The translations under genes were made by a program, and so were the position numbers. A stretch of 64,000 bases of DNA from Candidatus Anammoxibacter sp. (GTDB lineage Bacteria > Planctomycetota > Brocadiia > Brocadiales > Anammoxibacteraceae): positions 1 through 64,000 of the forward strand of contig JAIQZO010000098.1 of assembly GCA_021777055.1 (NCBI GenBank), in the 5' to 3' direction. Every line of letters starts with the position of its first letter. The stretch's first letter is position 1. The notes beneath the pieces were generated by a model. It had not been told where the DNA came from. It saw nothing but the letters and a program-made list of their open reading frames with translations, and ran no database searches. Below, in pieces: positions 1 to 8,115 of this stretch.

Positions 1-35
1 TCTCCTTTTACTAACAACCTCGGTATTCTGGCCAT
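1..35 (-). pseudogene. RAYT transposase, N-terminal scrap at window edge
   Basis: The minus strand encodes the opening residues MARIPRLLVKGE, the same N-terminus as the three RAYT copies at 97-3432. The rest lies beyond the window edge if it exists, so this may be another full copy cut by the window rather than a remnant. The ribosome-binding sequence that precedes the other copies follows it on the plus strand. Confidence 0.7.
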
Positions 36-96
36 AATTTAATCCTCCATATCTTTAATCTTGCGAAAATTTCTTTGTTTTTCTTTAACAGAAATT

Positions 97-891
97 TTAT
101 TCAATTCTTCTCTTCATGTCAACCTTTATGTACCTGTCCCCGTTTTTACCCCTAGTCAATTTATAATCCTTATCCCTCTCCTTCTTAATAACATCCTCAT
201 TAATTGAAATCCCCTTTACGGTTTCTATTCCACCTTTCTCATAAAGAAACTCTCTATAATCTATCAACTTCTCCGCTTCCGACATTTCACCATAAGAACT
301 TAATCCAAAGTCTGTAGACAAAAACCTGTTTTTGTTATCAGTCTGAGCATGATACCCCATTGAACTCCATCTATAATCCTCTGGTTTTGTCGCCAATCCT
401 GCCCTTATGGGGTTTAAATCAACATATGCAAGGCAGTTAATAAGGGTATCTCCCTTTTCCACTATTACACTCTTAAACCTATCTCCCCAAAAATAACCTC
501 TGCGTTCGTGTAGTTTATTATAATACCTGGAAAATCTCTGCTTCAGCTGTTTCAAAAATTCCGATAAATTTGAGAATTTCTCTTTGAAAAATGGCACTTG
601 CCCATCAGTAATCACCCCGGACTCTGATTTACGAAAAAAAGACACCATTCTTTTCACCTCATCATCACTATACTCTTCTATAGTCTTCATCTTAGCAAGC
701 AGATGAAAATGGTTACCCATAATGCAGAAGCCAAACACCTCCACAAAAAATATACCGCTTAAGTCCTTTATAAGACCCAACAAATAATCCTTCTCGCTGT
801 CTCCTAAGACAAATCCAGGCAACGCTGTACGTGAAATTATATGATACACGGTATCTTCACCTTTTACTAACAACCTCGGTATTCTTGCCAT
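97..891 (-). CDS. REP-associated tyrosine transposase (RAYT, Y1_Tnp), C-terminally altered copy
   Basis: This 264-residue protein belongs to the IS200/IS605-like Y1 transposase superfamily, RAYT branch, which is thought to mobilise short palindromic REP sequences by single-strand cleavage. The HUH-type motif GNHFHLLAKM lies near residue 60. The probable catalytic tyrosine is in CLAYVDLNPIRAGL near residue 155. The start is preceded by a strong GGAGGA site. Compared with the 308-residue copy at 1678-2604, about the last 60 residues are missing and are replaced by a short tail ending RYIKVDMKRRIE. That same tail recurs as isolated fragments in this array. Whether the truncated form is active is unknown. 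Confidence 0.9.
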   Translation of the reverse strand: MARIPRLLVKGEDTVYHIISRTALPGFVLGDSEKDYLLGLIKDLSGIFFVEVFGFCIMGNHFHLLAKMKTIEEYSDDEVKRMVSFFRKSESGVITDGQVPFFKEKFSNLSEFLKQLKQRFSRYYNKLHERRGYFWGDRFKSVIVEKGDTLINCLAYVDLNPIRAGLATKPEDYRWSSMGYHAQTDNKNRFLSTDFGLSSYGEMSEAEKLIDYREFLYEKGGIETVKGISINEDVIKKERDKDYKLTRGKNGDRYIKVDMKRRIE

Positions 892-950
892 TATTAAATC
901 CTCCGTTTCTTTAATTTATCGTAAATTGCCATTTTTTTTATACAGAAATT

Positions 951-993
951 TTATTCAATTCTGCTCTCAATGTTAATCTTTATTAACCTGTCC
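951..993 (-). pseudogene. RAYT 3'-tail scrap abutting hicB
   Basis: This short stretch repeats the 3' end of the truncated RAYT copies. It encodes a degenerate version of the RYIKFDIERRIE tail and ends in the CCTGTCCC motif found at every such tail in the array. It joins directly to an antitoxin gene on the opposite strand, so it marks an insertion or recombination boundary. Confidence 0.65.
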
Positions 994-1007
994 CATTATT
1001 TGGTCGT

Positions 1008-1148
1008 ATGAGCCAGGGTAAAACAATAGACGAAGCGCTTACCAATGTAAAAGAGGCTATTAAAGGATGGCTTAAAGTTGAAGAAAAACATGGAAAATTA
1101 GATGTAAATGAATCAACTGAAATGTTTTTAGGTGAGGTAATTGTTTAA
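1008..1148 (+). pseudogene. HicB-family antitoxin, 5'-truncated
   Basis: This 46-codon open frame starts MSQGKTIDEALTNVKEAIKG, which matches the second half of a HicB antitoxin: the SQGKT(I)EEA...N..EAI segment that follows the CVSQG turn. The N-terminal partial RNase H fold is missing. The upstream DNA is the tail of a RAYT copy, so the gene was probably decapitated by that event. Its TAA stop is followed immediately by the GTG start of a HicA-like gene, the usual tight TA coupling. HicB normally neutralises HicA and represses the operon; this remnant probably cannot do so. Confidence 0.75.
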
Positions 1149-1367
1149 GTGGGTAAGCTTTCAAATAATTCAGGGAAAGACGTAGTAAAAATATTTCAAA
1201 AGTTTGGTTATATATTAGATCATCAAACTGGAAGCCATATGATACTGTTCCATGAATCAAGACCAACTTTATCAATTCCAGATCATAAGGAGCTTGCTCC
1301 AGGGTTATTACGATGACTAATTAGGAAAAGTGGACTCACTGTAAATGAATTTTTAAGTACTAAATAA
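1149..1367 (+). pseudogene. HicA-family mRNA interferase toxin with in-frame stop
   Basis: The frame begins GTG directly after the hicB stop and encodes a HicA-type double-stranded RNA-binding-fold toxin. The conserved histidine context is TGSHMILFH, followed by LSIPDHKELAPGLLR. A TGA at 1314-1316 then interrupts the frame, and translation resumes in the same frame with LIRKSGLTVNEFLSTK, the normal HicA C-terminus (GTLR-IIRQAGLT-EEFL). A nonsense mutation thus removes about the last 17 residues. Loss of both partners fits decay after the RAYT-associated truncation of hicB. Too short to stand out as an ORF. Confidence 0.78.
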
Positions 1368-1460
1368 AGGAAGTATTTAATGAATAAGACATTACAATTC
1401 CTTTAGTTAGAAAATACAATTATTTGCATGTTCCAATTAGACCATTCGTTCCTATTTGCA

Positions 1461-1660
1461 TTTTCGCTTTTTAAATCTGCGTACATACGCGTTAATCTGC
1501 GTCCTTTTATAATGGGACGCTGATCTGCTCAGATCAGAGCTGATTTATATATAACACCACGAAATCATTGATTTACCTTCAGCCTTCAGCCTTCAGCCTA
1601 TTTACCTAATGCTTATTATCGCTTTTTAAATCTGCGTGCATCTGCGTTAATCTGCGTCCC
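1461..1660. repeat. Intergenic palindromic repeat family A (CTGCGTTAATCTGCGTCC type)
   Basis: Two blocks (about 1461-1543 and 1619-1660) contain runs of TTAATCTGCGTCC and its complement GGGACGCTGAT. The same family occurs at 22344-22442, 23955-24058, 26994-27084 and, partly, near 28018 and 28106. At 1577-1597 there are three perfect copies of the heptamer CTTCAGC. No gene is visible between 1368 and 1677. Confidence 0.7.
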
Positions 1661-1677
1661 ATTAACAATTATCAGCT

Positions 1678-2604
1678 TTACGTCTCATTTACCAAACGTT
1701 TAAGTGAATAAATCCCCTCCAGCCCTGCTATCTTTTTTGGCTTTTTTTCGTTGCTTGTATTAAAACACCCTTTAAACATCTCATAATAATGAGAAACAAA
1801 ACCCTTTGTACCTATAATACCGCTATCTGTAAAATACCTTGACTTAAATCTAAGCCTATCCATGCTTGTCAATTTATAATCCTTATCCCTCTCCTTCTTA
1901 ATAACAGCCTCATCAATTGTCAGTCCCTTTACGGTTTCTATTGCACCTTTCTCATAAACAAACTCTCTATAATCAGGCAACCTTTCAGTTTCCGACATTT
2001 CATCATGAGAACTTAATCCAAAGTCTGTAGACAAAAACCCGTCTTTGTTATCAGTCTGGACATGATACCCCATTGAACTCCATCTATAATCCTCCGGCCT
2101 TTCCGCCAATCCTGCCCTTATGGGGTTCAAATCAATATATGCCAGACAGTTAATAAGAGTATCTCCCCTTTCCACTATTACACTCTTAAATCTATCGCCC
2201 CAGAAATAACCTCTGCGTTCGTGTAATTTATTATAATACCTGGAAAACCTCTGCTTCAGCTCTTTCAAGAATTCCGATAAATTTGAGAACTTCTCTTTGA
2301 AGAATGGCACTTGCCCATCTGTGATCACCCCGGATTCAGATTTGCGTAAAAGAGCCACTCTTCTTTTCACCTCATCATCACTATACACTTCCATTGTCTT
2401 CATCTTTACAAGCAGATGAAAATGGTTCCCCATAATACAAAATCCGAACACCTCTACAAAAAATATACCGCTTAAGTCCTTTATAAGACTCAATAAATAA
2501 TCCTTCTCGCAATCACCTAAGACATAACCAGGCAACGCTGTACGGGAAATTATATGATATACTGTATCTTCACCTTTTACTAACAACCTGGGTATTCTTG
2601 CCAT
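1678..2604 (-). CDS. REP-associated tyrosine transposase (RAYT), full-length copy
   Basis: At 308 residues this is the only copy in the array with the complete C-terminal region (YFTDSGIIGTKGFVSHYYE ... GLEGIYSLKRL), as in full-length proteins of this RAYT group. The MARIPRLLVKG start, the GNHFHLLVKM metal-binding motif and the CLAYIDLNPIRAGL tyrosine motif are all intact. A GGAGGAT-type ribosome-binding site precedes the ATG. It is about 90 percent identical by eye to its neighbours through residue 240 and then diverges completely from their shortened tails. It is the best candidate for the active parent of the array. Confidence 0.92.
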   Translation of the reverse strand: MARIPRLLVKGEDTVYHIISRTALPGYVLGDCEKDYLLSLIKDLSGIFFVEVFGFCIMGNHFHLLVKMKTMEVYSDDEVKRRVALLRKSESGVITDGQVPFFKEKFSNLSEFLKELKQRFSRYYNKLHERRGYFWGDRFKSVIVERGDTLINCLAYIDLNPIRAGLAERPEDYRWSSMGYHVQTDNKDGFLSTDFGLSSHDEMSETERLPDYREFVYEKGAIETVKGLTIDEAVIKKERDKDYKLTSMDRLRFKSRYFTDSGIIGTKGFVSHYYEMFKGCFNTSNEKKPKKIAGLEGIYSLKRLVNET

Positions 2605-2667
2605 AATTAAATCCTCCGATTCTTTAATTTACCGTAAATTTCCATCTTTTTTTTTTATACCGAAAGT

Positions 2668-3432
2668 TTATTCAATTCTCCTCTCAATGTCAAACTTTAT
2701 ATACCTGTCCCTTTTTTTCTCCTTCTTAATAACAGCCTCATCAATTGTCAGTCCCTTTACGGTTTCTATTGCACCTTTCTCATAAACAAACTCTCTATAA
2801 TCAGTCAACCTTTCAGTTTCCGACATTTCATCATGAGAACTTAATCCAAAGTCTGTAGACAAAAACCCCTCTTTGTTATCAGTCTGAACATGATATCCCA
2901 TTGAACTCCATCTATAATGCTCCGGTTTTGCTGTCAACCCTGCCCTTATGGGATTCAAATCAATATACGCCAGACAGTTAATAAGCGTATCTCCACGTTC
3001 CACTATTACACTCTTAAATCTATCTCCCCAGAAATAACCTCTGCGTTCGTGTAATTTATTATAATACCGGGAAAACCTCTGCTTCAGCTCTTTCAAAAAT
3101 TCCGATAAATTAGAGAATTTCTCTTTAAAGAATGGCACTTGCCCATCAGAGATCACCCCGGATTCAGATTTGCGTAAAAGAGCCACTCTTCTTTTGACCT
3201 CATCATCACTATACACTTCTATAGTCTTCATCTTTGCAAGCATATGAAAATGGTTACCCATAATACAAGACCCAAACACCTCTACGAAAAATATCCCGCT
3301 TAAGTTTTTTATAAGACTCAATAAATAATCCTTCTCGCAATCACCTAAGACGTAACCGGGCAACGCTGTACGTGAAATTATATGATACACGGTATCTTCA
3401 CCTCTTACTAACAACCTCGGTATTCTTGCCAT
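2668..3432 (-). CDS. REP-associated tyrosine transposase (RAYT), C-terminally altered copy
   Basis: This 254-residue copy lies 63 bp upstream, on its own strand, of the full-length copy. The active-site motifs remain (GNHFHMLAKM, CLAYIDLNPIRAGL). After VIKKE the protein ends in KKRDRYIKFDIERRIE instead of the roughly 60-residue C-terminal domain of the full-length copy. The spacer between copies is a conserved block of about 60 bp containing the GGAGGA site. It may be functional, or a non-autonomous derivative. Confidence 0.9.
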   Translation of the reverse strand: MARIPRLLVRGEDTVYHIISRTALPGYVLGDCEKDYLLSLIKNLSGIFFVEVFGSCIMGNHFHMLAKMKTIEVYSDDEVKRRVALLRKSESGVISDGQVPFFKEKFSNLSEFLKELKQRFSRYYNKLHERRGYFWGDRFKSVIVERGDTLINCLAYIDLNPIRAGLTAKPEHYRWSSMGYHVQTDNKEGFLSTDFGLSSHDEMSETERLTDYREFVYEKGAIETVKGLTIDEAVIKKEKKRDRYIKFDIERRIE

Positions 3433-3491
3433 TATTAAATCCTCCGTTTCTTTAATTTATCGTAAATTGCCATTTTTTTTATACAGAAATT

Positions 3492-3536
3492 TTATTCAAT
3501 TCTGCTCTCAATGTCAAACTTTATATGCCTGTCCCC
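3492..3536 (-). pseudogene. RAYT 3'-tail scrap
   Basis: This fragment repeats the terminal codons (FDIESRIE-like) of the truncated RAYT genes and ends in the CCTGTCCCC motif. It is followed on the plus strand by an 11-bp tandem repeat. It is separated from the RAYT start at 3432 by the same 60-bp spacer that links the full copies, so it looks like a collapsed array member. Confidence 0.65.
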
Positions 3537-3546
3537 TATTTTCCTT

Positions 3547-3634
3547 ACTCCTTTTTTACTCCTTTTTTACTCCTTTTTTACTCCTTTTTTACTCCTTTTT
3601 TACTCCTTTTTTACTCCTTTTTTACTCCTTTTTT
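3547..3634. repeat. Tandem repeat, eight perfect copies of an 11-bp unit
   Basis: The unit ACTCCTTTTTT is repeated eight times without a mismatch, then degenerates into ACTGTTTTTTTT. It lies between two RAYT tail scraps. It opens artificial reading frames on the plus strand (LLFYSFFTPF repeats) that I do not regard as genes. Perfect identity suggests recent slippage expansion. Confidence 0.95.
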
Positions 3635-3658
3635 ACTGTTTTTTTTTATACAGAAATT

Positions 3659-3745
3659 TTATTCAGTTCGGATCGCGATATAAACCTTTATTTACCTGTC
3701 CCCTTTTTTTGTTACTTTTACTAACAACCTCGGTATTCTGGCCAT
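3659..3745 (-). mobile_element. Miniature RAYT derivative (tail joined to start, interior deleted)
   Basis: On the minus strand a RAYT start (MARIPRLLVK) is followed within a few bases by the RAYT tail motif and stop, with the whole catalytic interior missing. The CCTGTCCCC motif marks the junction. It is an internal-deletion derivative or the product of recombination between tandem copies. A further lone tail scrap follows at 3805-3848. Confidence 0.6.
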
Positions 3746-4091
3746 AATTTAATCCTCCGTTTCTTTAATTTATCGTAAATTTTCATTTTTTTTATACAGA
3801 AATTTTATTCAATTCTGCTCTCAATGTCAAACTTTATATACCTGTCCCCTTTTTTCATATAAAAAAATCGCGAAGATTTTGTCCCGATGCAAAGCTAGAA
3901 GAGTTGTTGCTCATTTGTATAATTCCTCTTAATAGTAAAAAAAGATTATTTATACAAATTTTGCAAAAATTCATTTTAGCTTTTGTCAAGACTTATTTTA
4001 GTTTTTTTGTAACTTGCAACACAGCGTAACTTTTTCCGGGAGCACAAAAAACATCTATTTGTTGGTGAAGATTCAACAGCATGGACAATAG

Positions 4092-5342
4092 CTACACCTG
4101 TCTGGATATCGAACGCGGGTTGGCATTAAATTCCCGGACACCGTTGTTTCTCTTCAAACCCGCTTTCATTAATCTATATGGTCTTAAAAAATAATAAAGA
4201 AAAGTAAATGAAGCAGGAACCGGAAAATATTGCCATTCTTTTATTGTAGGACAAAGAGCTAGCCTTAAGACATATCGAAGTTTATCCAATAAAGAATCCC
4301 TGACTCTTATATGAAAAGATGAAAACCTGGCTGTAATGTTCTTTGCTTCCGTAATATTTGTAAACTTGCTAAACATAAAGGCCACAACCTCCTCTACAAG
4401 CTTTGAAACATTTTTATCTTTCTTGATTTCATTAAGAACATTTTCTGGTATAGGAGCTTCAAGAAGTTTCCATGAAAGATAAATCCCCAAGGCGAACATT
4501 TTTTGACACTGCCAATCTGAAGCCATTTTTTCGACAATCTCCCAATTAATAGATTTTTTTTTTATTACTTCAGCAACAGAGCAAACCCTCTCTAAATGTT
4601 CCCATCCATGATTTGCACCATGAACACAAAGATATAAAAGCAGGTGTTCAGAAGAAAGGTCCGGAACTTCCCTGTTATTAATAATCACTTTTCTAAGACC
4701 TTTTCTGAGATTCTCAAGCATAATCGGTTTGTGTAGATAATTACCCAATATTTTCCAGTGCAACTCTACATGCATACTTCCGTTAAAAAAAACCATATGG
4801 TCCTCTGATCTAATGTATACATGTTTTTGTCTGTCATTTATCTCTAATAGAGGCAGAAATCTGTCTTTTAAGAGAATCTCCCATGCGACAACTGCATCCT
4901 TCTTGCTTACAAGGATATCCAGATCAGAAATAGGACGTAATCCTATATCTCCATAAATTTCCTGTGCCAGGACAGGCCCTTTAAAAGGGATAGCAAAAAC
5001 ACCATTTTCTTCAAGCAGAATTAAGGTATTTGACAAAAACAAGGTAAAAGAAAGGTTCCTTATTGTATTGTTTAAATATATATCCTGAAGTTTTTTAAAA
5101 ATTCTATTAGGTGCCATACCACGTAGAAGCGATTTAATATTTTCGAATAAGATTGGAAGCACTCTTTGCTGCAAAGAAATCCTATAAACCAGATCCCAGT
5201 CCAAATCTGCATTTGCTGCGTCTTCTATTATTCTGTCGCGTCTCTCATCATCAGGTTCAACACAAGCGCATAATAAAACAAAATCTATTTCAGGACTTAG
5301 ATACCTATAACTGTTTTTGAATGATTTTTGACAGGTTTCCAT
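4092..5342 (-). CDS. Nucleotidyltransferase-fold protein (NTP_transf_5-like) of the exopolysaccharide locus
   Basis: This 416-residue protein carries the signature of the uncharacterised nucleotidyltransferase family PF14907 around residues 115-150: IPFKGPVLAQEIYGDIGLRP followed by SDLDILV. The D-x-D of SDLD is the expected metal-binding pair of the polymerase-beta fold. Members commonly sit in exopolysaccharide/exosortase loci next to PqqD-like proteins, as here, but their substrate is not established. There are no signal peptide or membrane segments, so a cytoplasmic role is likely. The gene is the last in the minus-strand exopolysaccharide series and is 78 bp downstream of the WcaI-like glycosyltransferase. 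Confidence 0.8.
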   Translation of the reverse strand: METCQKSFKNSYRYLSPEIDFVLLCACVEPDDERRDRIIEDAANADLDWDLVYRISLQQRVLPILFENIKSLLRGMAPNRIFKKLQDIYLNNTIRNLSFTLFLSNTLILLEENGVFAIPFKGPVLAQEIYGDIGLRPISDLDILVSKKDAVVAWEILLKDRFLPLLEINDRQKHVYIRSEDHMVFFNGSMHVELHWKILGNYLHKPIMLENLRKGLRKVIINNREVPDLSSEHLLLYLCVHGANHGWEHLERVCSVAEVIKKKSINWEIVEKMASDWQCQKMFALGIYLSWKLLEAPIPENVLNEIKKDKNVSKLVEEVVAFMFSKFTNITEAKNITARFSSFHIRVRDSLLDKLRYVLRLALCPTIKEWQYFPVPASFTFLYYFLRPYRLMKAGLKRNNGVREFNANPRSISRQV

Positions 5343-5420
5343 TATGAAAACATTTTTTTAGATTTTGATTAGGTACTGTACCATATACTTAAATTAAAAA
5401 AAATTTATCAAATGCCGTTT

Positions 5421-6641
5421 TCACTTAATACAAGATTGGAGTTTGCTATAAAAAGCAGATAGTACGGTTTCTTTTTCTAAATTATCTTTTGCAAATTCTC
5501 TCGCTTTAATACGTATTTCAGCCTGTTTTAGGGGAGTAGTTGAAATATCTTTAATTATTTGCACTATTTCATCGACATCACCCGGAGGTGTTACAAAGCC
5601 ACCAACTTTTGAAACTGTATTTGCCAGTTCACTATTTTCCGTTGCAGTTGTTATTACTATTCCTCCGCATGACAAAATACCAGCAAGCTTTGATGGCATT
5701 ACAAGATCTTCAGCAGCAGCACTTTGTGGTAAAAGATGAATATCTGCTGTATTAAGCAACATATTAAAACGATCAATTGTCTGAAGAGGTAAAAAACGAA
5801 TATTTTTCATACCATGAGCCAAAGTGATAAATTGGTCCTTATAGGCACCTTCACCGCAAATAACAAACAAAATATTGGGTTTATTTGATAACTTAGCCGC
5901 CACTTTAACAATGTTTTCAAGCCCCTGTTTTCTTCCAATATTTCCAGAATAAAGAACTACCGTAGTGTCGTCATTTATACCCCATTCCTTCCTGAAAAAG
6001 TTACACCTTGATATAGGATATATTACATTTGTGTCAACCCAGTTTGGAAAGAAAACACATTTTTCTATAGAAACAACATCAGTAAGCCTTTCCATCATTT
6101 TGCACGAAATAGTAGAAACTCTGTCAAATTGTTTCATTATTTTTTTTTCGATAGATTTGGCTATTCGATATAATTCCCCGGACGCTAAAAATCCCAAACC
6201 CAAAGCCGCGTCAATTTCAAAATCCTGAATATGTAACCATTGTTTTGCACCACTTAACTTTGCAACAAAAAGACATGTTGGAGTACAAAAAAGAGTAGGT
6301 TCAATAACAATAATCACTTCCGGTTTCCAGAATATTTGCTTTAACATGATATATGAACTACTTATAGCAAAACTCATCAAATGAAGGATGCGATAAATTC
6401 CTGTTTTATTTCGGGGTATCCAAACTGGGGACCGCCATATTGCTACTTCATTAATATTCTCATACTTATATTTTAAGGAAGAATACCCTTCTCCTATTTT
6501 CCATTCCGGATAATATGGTGGTGCAGTAACTACTCTTACATTCTCTCCATTAGAAGCAAGCCATTCAGCCATTTCTCCTGTATATTTACCTATACCTGTC
6601 AATTCAGGCGCAAAGTTAATCCCGTATATCAAAATCCGCAT
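5421..6641 (-). CDS. Glycosyltransferase family 4, WcaI-like
   Basis: The 406-residue protein has the two-Rossmann GT-B layout. The N-terminus, GINFAPELTGIGKYTGEMAE then PPYYPEWK, is characteristic of WcaI-type glycosyltransferases of colanic-acid-like polymers. The C-terminal half has YSGNIGRKQGLENIV and the late acidic region typical of GT4 (PSKLAGILSCGG, where many relatives have a conserved Glu nearby). It presumably adds a sugar to the lipid-linked repeat unit on the cytoplasmic face of the membrane. The specific sugar cannot be told from sequence. It is 20 bp upstream, on the plus-coordinate axis, of the VanZ-like gene and probably co-transcribed. Confidence 0.88.
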   Translation of the reverse strand: MRILIYGINFAPELTGIGKYTGEMAEWLASNGENVRVVTAPPYYPEWKIGEGYSSLKYKYENINEVAIWRSPVWIPRNKTGIYRILHLMSFAISSSYIMLKQIFWKPEVIIVIEPTLFCTPTCLFVAKLSGAKQWLHIQDFEIDAALGLGFLASGELYRIAKSIEKKIMKQFDRVSTISCKMMERLTDVVSIEKCVFFPNWVDTNVIYPISRCNFFRKEWGINDDTTVVLYSGNIGRKQGLENIVKVAAKLSNKPNILFVICGEGAYKDQFITLAHGMKNIRFLPLQTIDRFNMLLNTADIHLLPQSAAAEDLVMPSKLAGILSCGGIVITTATENSELANTVSKVGGFVTPPGDVDEIVQIIKDISTTPLKQAEIRIKAREFAKDNLEKETVLSAFYSKLQSCIK

Positions 6642-6661
6642 CTTGTTGTTTGAGTATATTA

Positions 6662-7801
6662 TTAATTCTTGTCATTTTTAAATACCATAATGTTTTTAAA
6701 AATGCACATAAAAAAAATGGCCAAAAACCCTCCTCCAAAATCAATTAATACGTCATTAACGCAAGGATTTCTGCCATCAATAAAAATTTGCATTCCTTCT
6801 GTTGCAATAGCAAGCATAAATATATCTATTGACGTATAAAATATTTCATTATGTCTATATAGAGAAACAAAAAATCCAATTAAACCAAAAACAATAAAGT
6901 GCCCTATTTTTGCAATGGGCATTTCATTTCCTGTTTTGATTGACCAGCAAATACCATTTTCTCTTTTAATGTTAGAATTCACAGAAATATATGTTCCCGA
7001 ATTAAGATTTGTGCTTGAAATGCGGTAAAACTCGTTGTCAATCAATATTGCTAACGATTTTCCTTTTAATACTTCCTCATAGGAATCTTGTTTCTTAAAA
7101 TTATTAATCCACTTGGTTCTTACTTCTCCAGGAATCATAATACACATAATAAGAACAACTAAGCTAAAAGAAAAAGAACATAGGAAATAGATGCTATTTC
7201 TGCCTTTGGATATATGTGAATAAAAAATATAAAAAACAAACAAGCACCATAATATAATACTAACCCATTTAACATATTGGTACCAGTAGTTTTCATTTAC
7301 CCTATACATACTTATACTCTTTACCAAGCATGTTCCAGTGCAATTATTTAGTTTGATGCCAACTATAACTTTTTTTGTAATATTTGGGATAGCGAAAACT
7401 TTGTCAAATGTACACCAACCAGTTGTTCCCTTTAAGTTTATTACTGAACATGGTTCAAGTATTACTTTTTCGGATATGCTCCTATTTAAGATAAGCCTTG
7501 CACAATGCCATGGCTTTTTACCTGGTTCTATTTTTTCACTGCGTATAGTTGCTGTTAGCCTTATTCTCTTTAAATTACTTGGATCTTGAACATGCTGGCT
7601 TATCATCACATCGTTCCCCTTACTAGCTAACGTAATATTTATTATACCATCTTGTATAACATTTACTGATTCCTTTGGGCCGTCAATCTGCCAGTGATTA
7701 AGGTTTGCATTAAAACTCGAATTCTTAAGTAAATCCGGACCGTAGTTCTCATATCGATCAAACAATGCGATCATAGCTATGTTTAGCAAACAAACTATCA
7801 A
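6662..7801 (-). CDS. VanZ-like membrane protein with extracytoplasmic domain
   Basis: An N-terminal hydrophobic segment leads into a roughly 140-residue extracytoplasmic domain containing a carbohydrate-binding-like stretch (NSSFNANLNHWQI). Two membrane segments, a second soluble stretch and a C-terminal VanZ-type region follow (KIGHFIVFGLIGFF ... TEGMQIF ... NDVLIDFGGGFLA). VanZ-like proteins are frequent in exopolysaccharide loci, with unknown roles. The apparent start is a TTG inside the first membrane helix. The frame stays open upstream to 7880 and would encode a Lys-rich cytoplasmic N-terminus, but no ATG or GTG is present there, so the true start is unresolved; a non-canonical start or a frameshift in the oligo-A tract is possible. 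Confidence 0.75.
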   Translation of the reverse strand: MIVCLLNIAMIALFDRYENYGPDLLKNSSFNANLNHWQIDGPKESVNVIQDGIINITLASKGNDVMISQHVQDPSNLKRIRLTATIRSEKIEPGKKPWHCARLILNRSISEKVILEPCSVINLKGTTGWCTFDKVFAIPNITKKVIVGIKLNNCTGTCLVKSISMYRVNENYWYQYVKWVSIILWCLFVFYIFYSHISKGRNSIYFLCSFSFSLVVLIMCIMIPGEVRTKWINNFKKQDSYEEVLKGKSLAILIDNEFYRISSTNLNSGTYISVNSNIKRENGICWSIKTGNEMPIAKIGHFIVFGLIGFFVSLYRHNEIFYTSIDIFMLAIATEGMQIFIDGRNPCVNDVLIDFGGGFLAIFFMCIFKNIMVFKNDKN

Positions 7802-8115
7802 AAAAAATATAATCTTATAAAGATAGGATTTTTTTTGATAGTTTTTTTTTTTCGATTTATCAAAATATTCCTTACTGATTTAATATAAATAAAACACTAT
7901 TGTCATACTATCTTAAAAATTAACTAAAGAAAATATTTTCAAGTCGCAAGTTTTGCATTGTACTATTCATGACTTGTCAAGGACTTACTACAATATCTAG
8001 TTCTTGATTATAGTACTCTCGCCTGCTATATATTGTACTCATAACGTTTATAAACAAATTATAACAGGAGCGAATGACATGGGTATTTTTAAAACAGATG
8101 TCGCCTTATTTAAAA
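7802..8115. other. Gap between VanZ-like and FkbM genes
   Basis: Apart from the possible 5' extension of the VanZ-like frame (to 7880) I see no gene, repeat or RNA here. A plus-strand 15-codon frame starting at 8079 after AGGAGCG has no recognisable product. Confidence 0.4.

Noticed and set aside
3547..3634. Possible CRISPR-like array
   Set aside because: Units are contiguous 11-bp copies without spacers, and no cas gene is in the window.
3467..3747. Plus-strand open frames with repeated LLFYSFFTPF segments
   Set aside because: They are read-through of the 11-bp tandem repeat and RAYT tail scraps; no ribosome site or conserved sequence.
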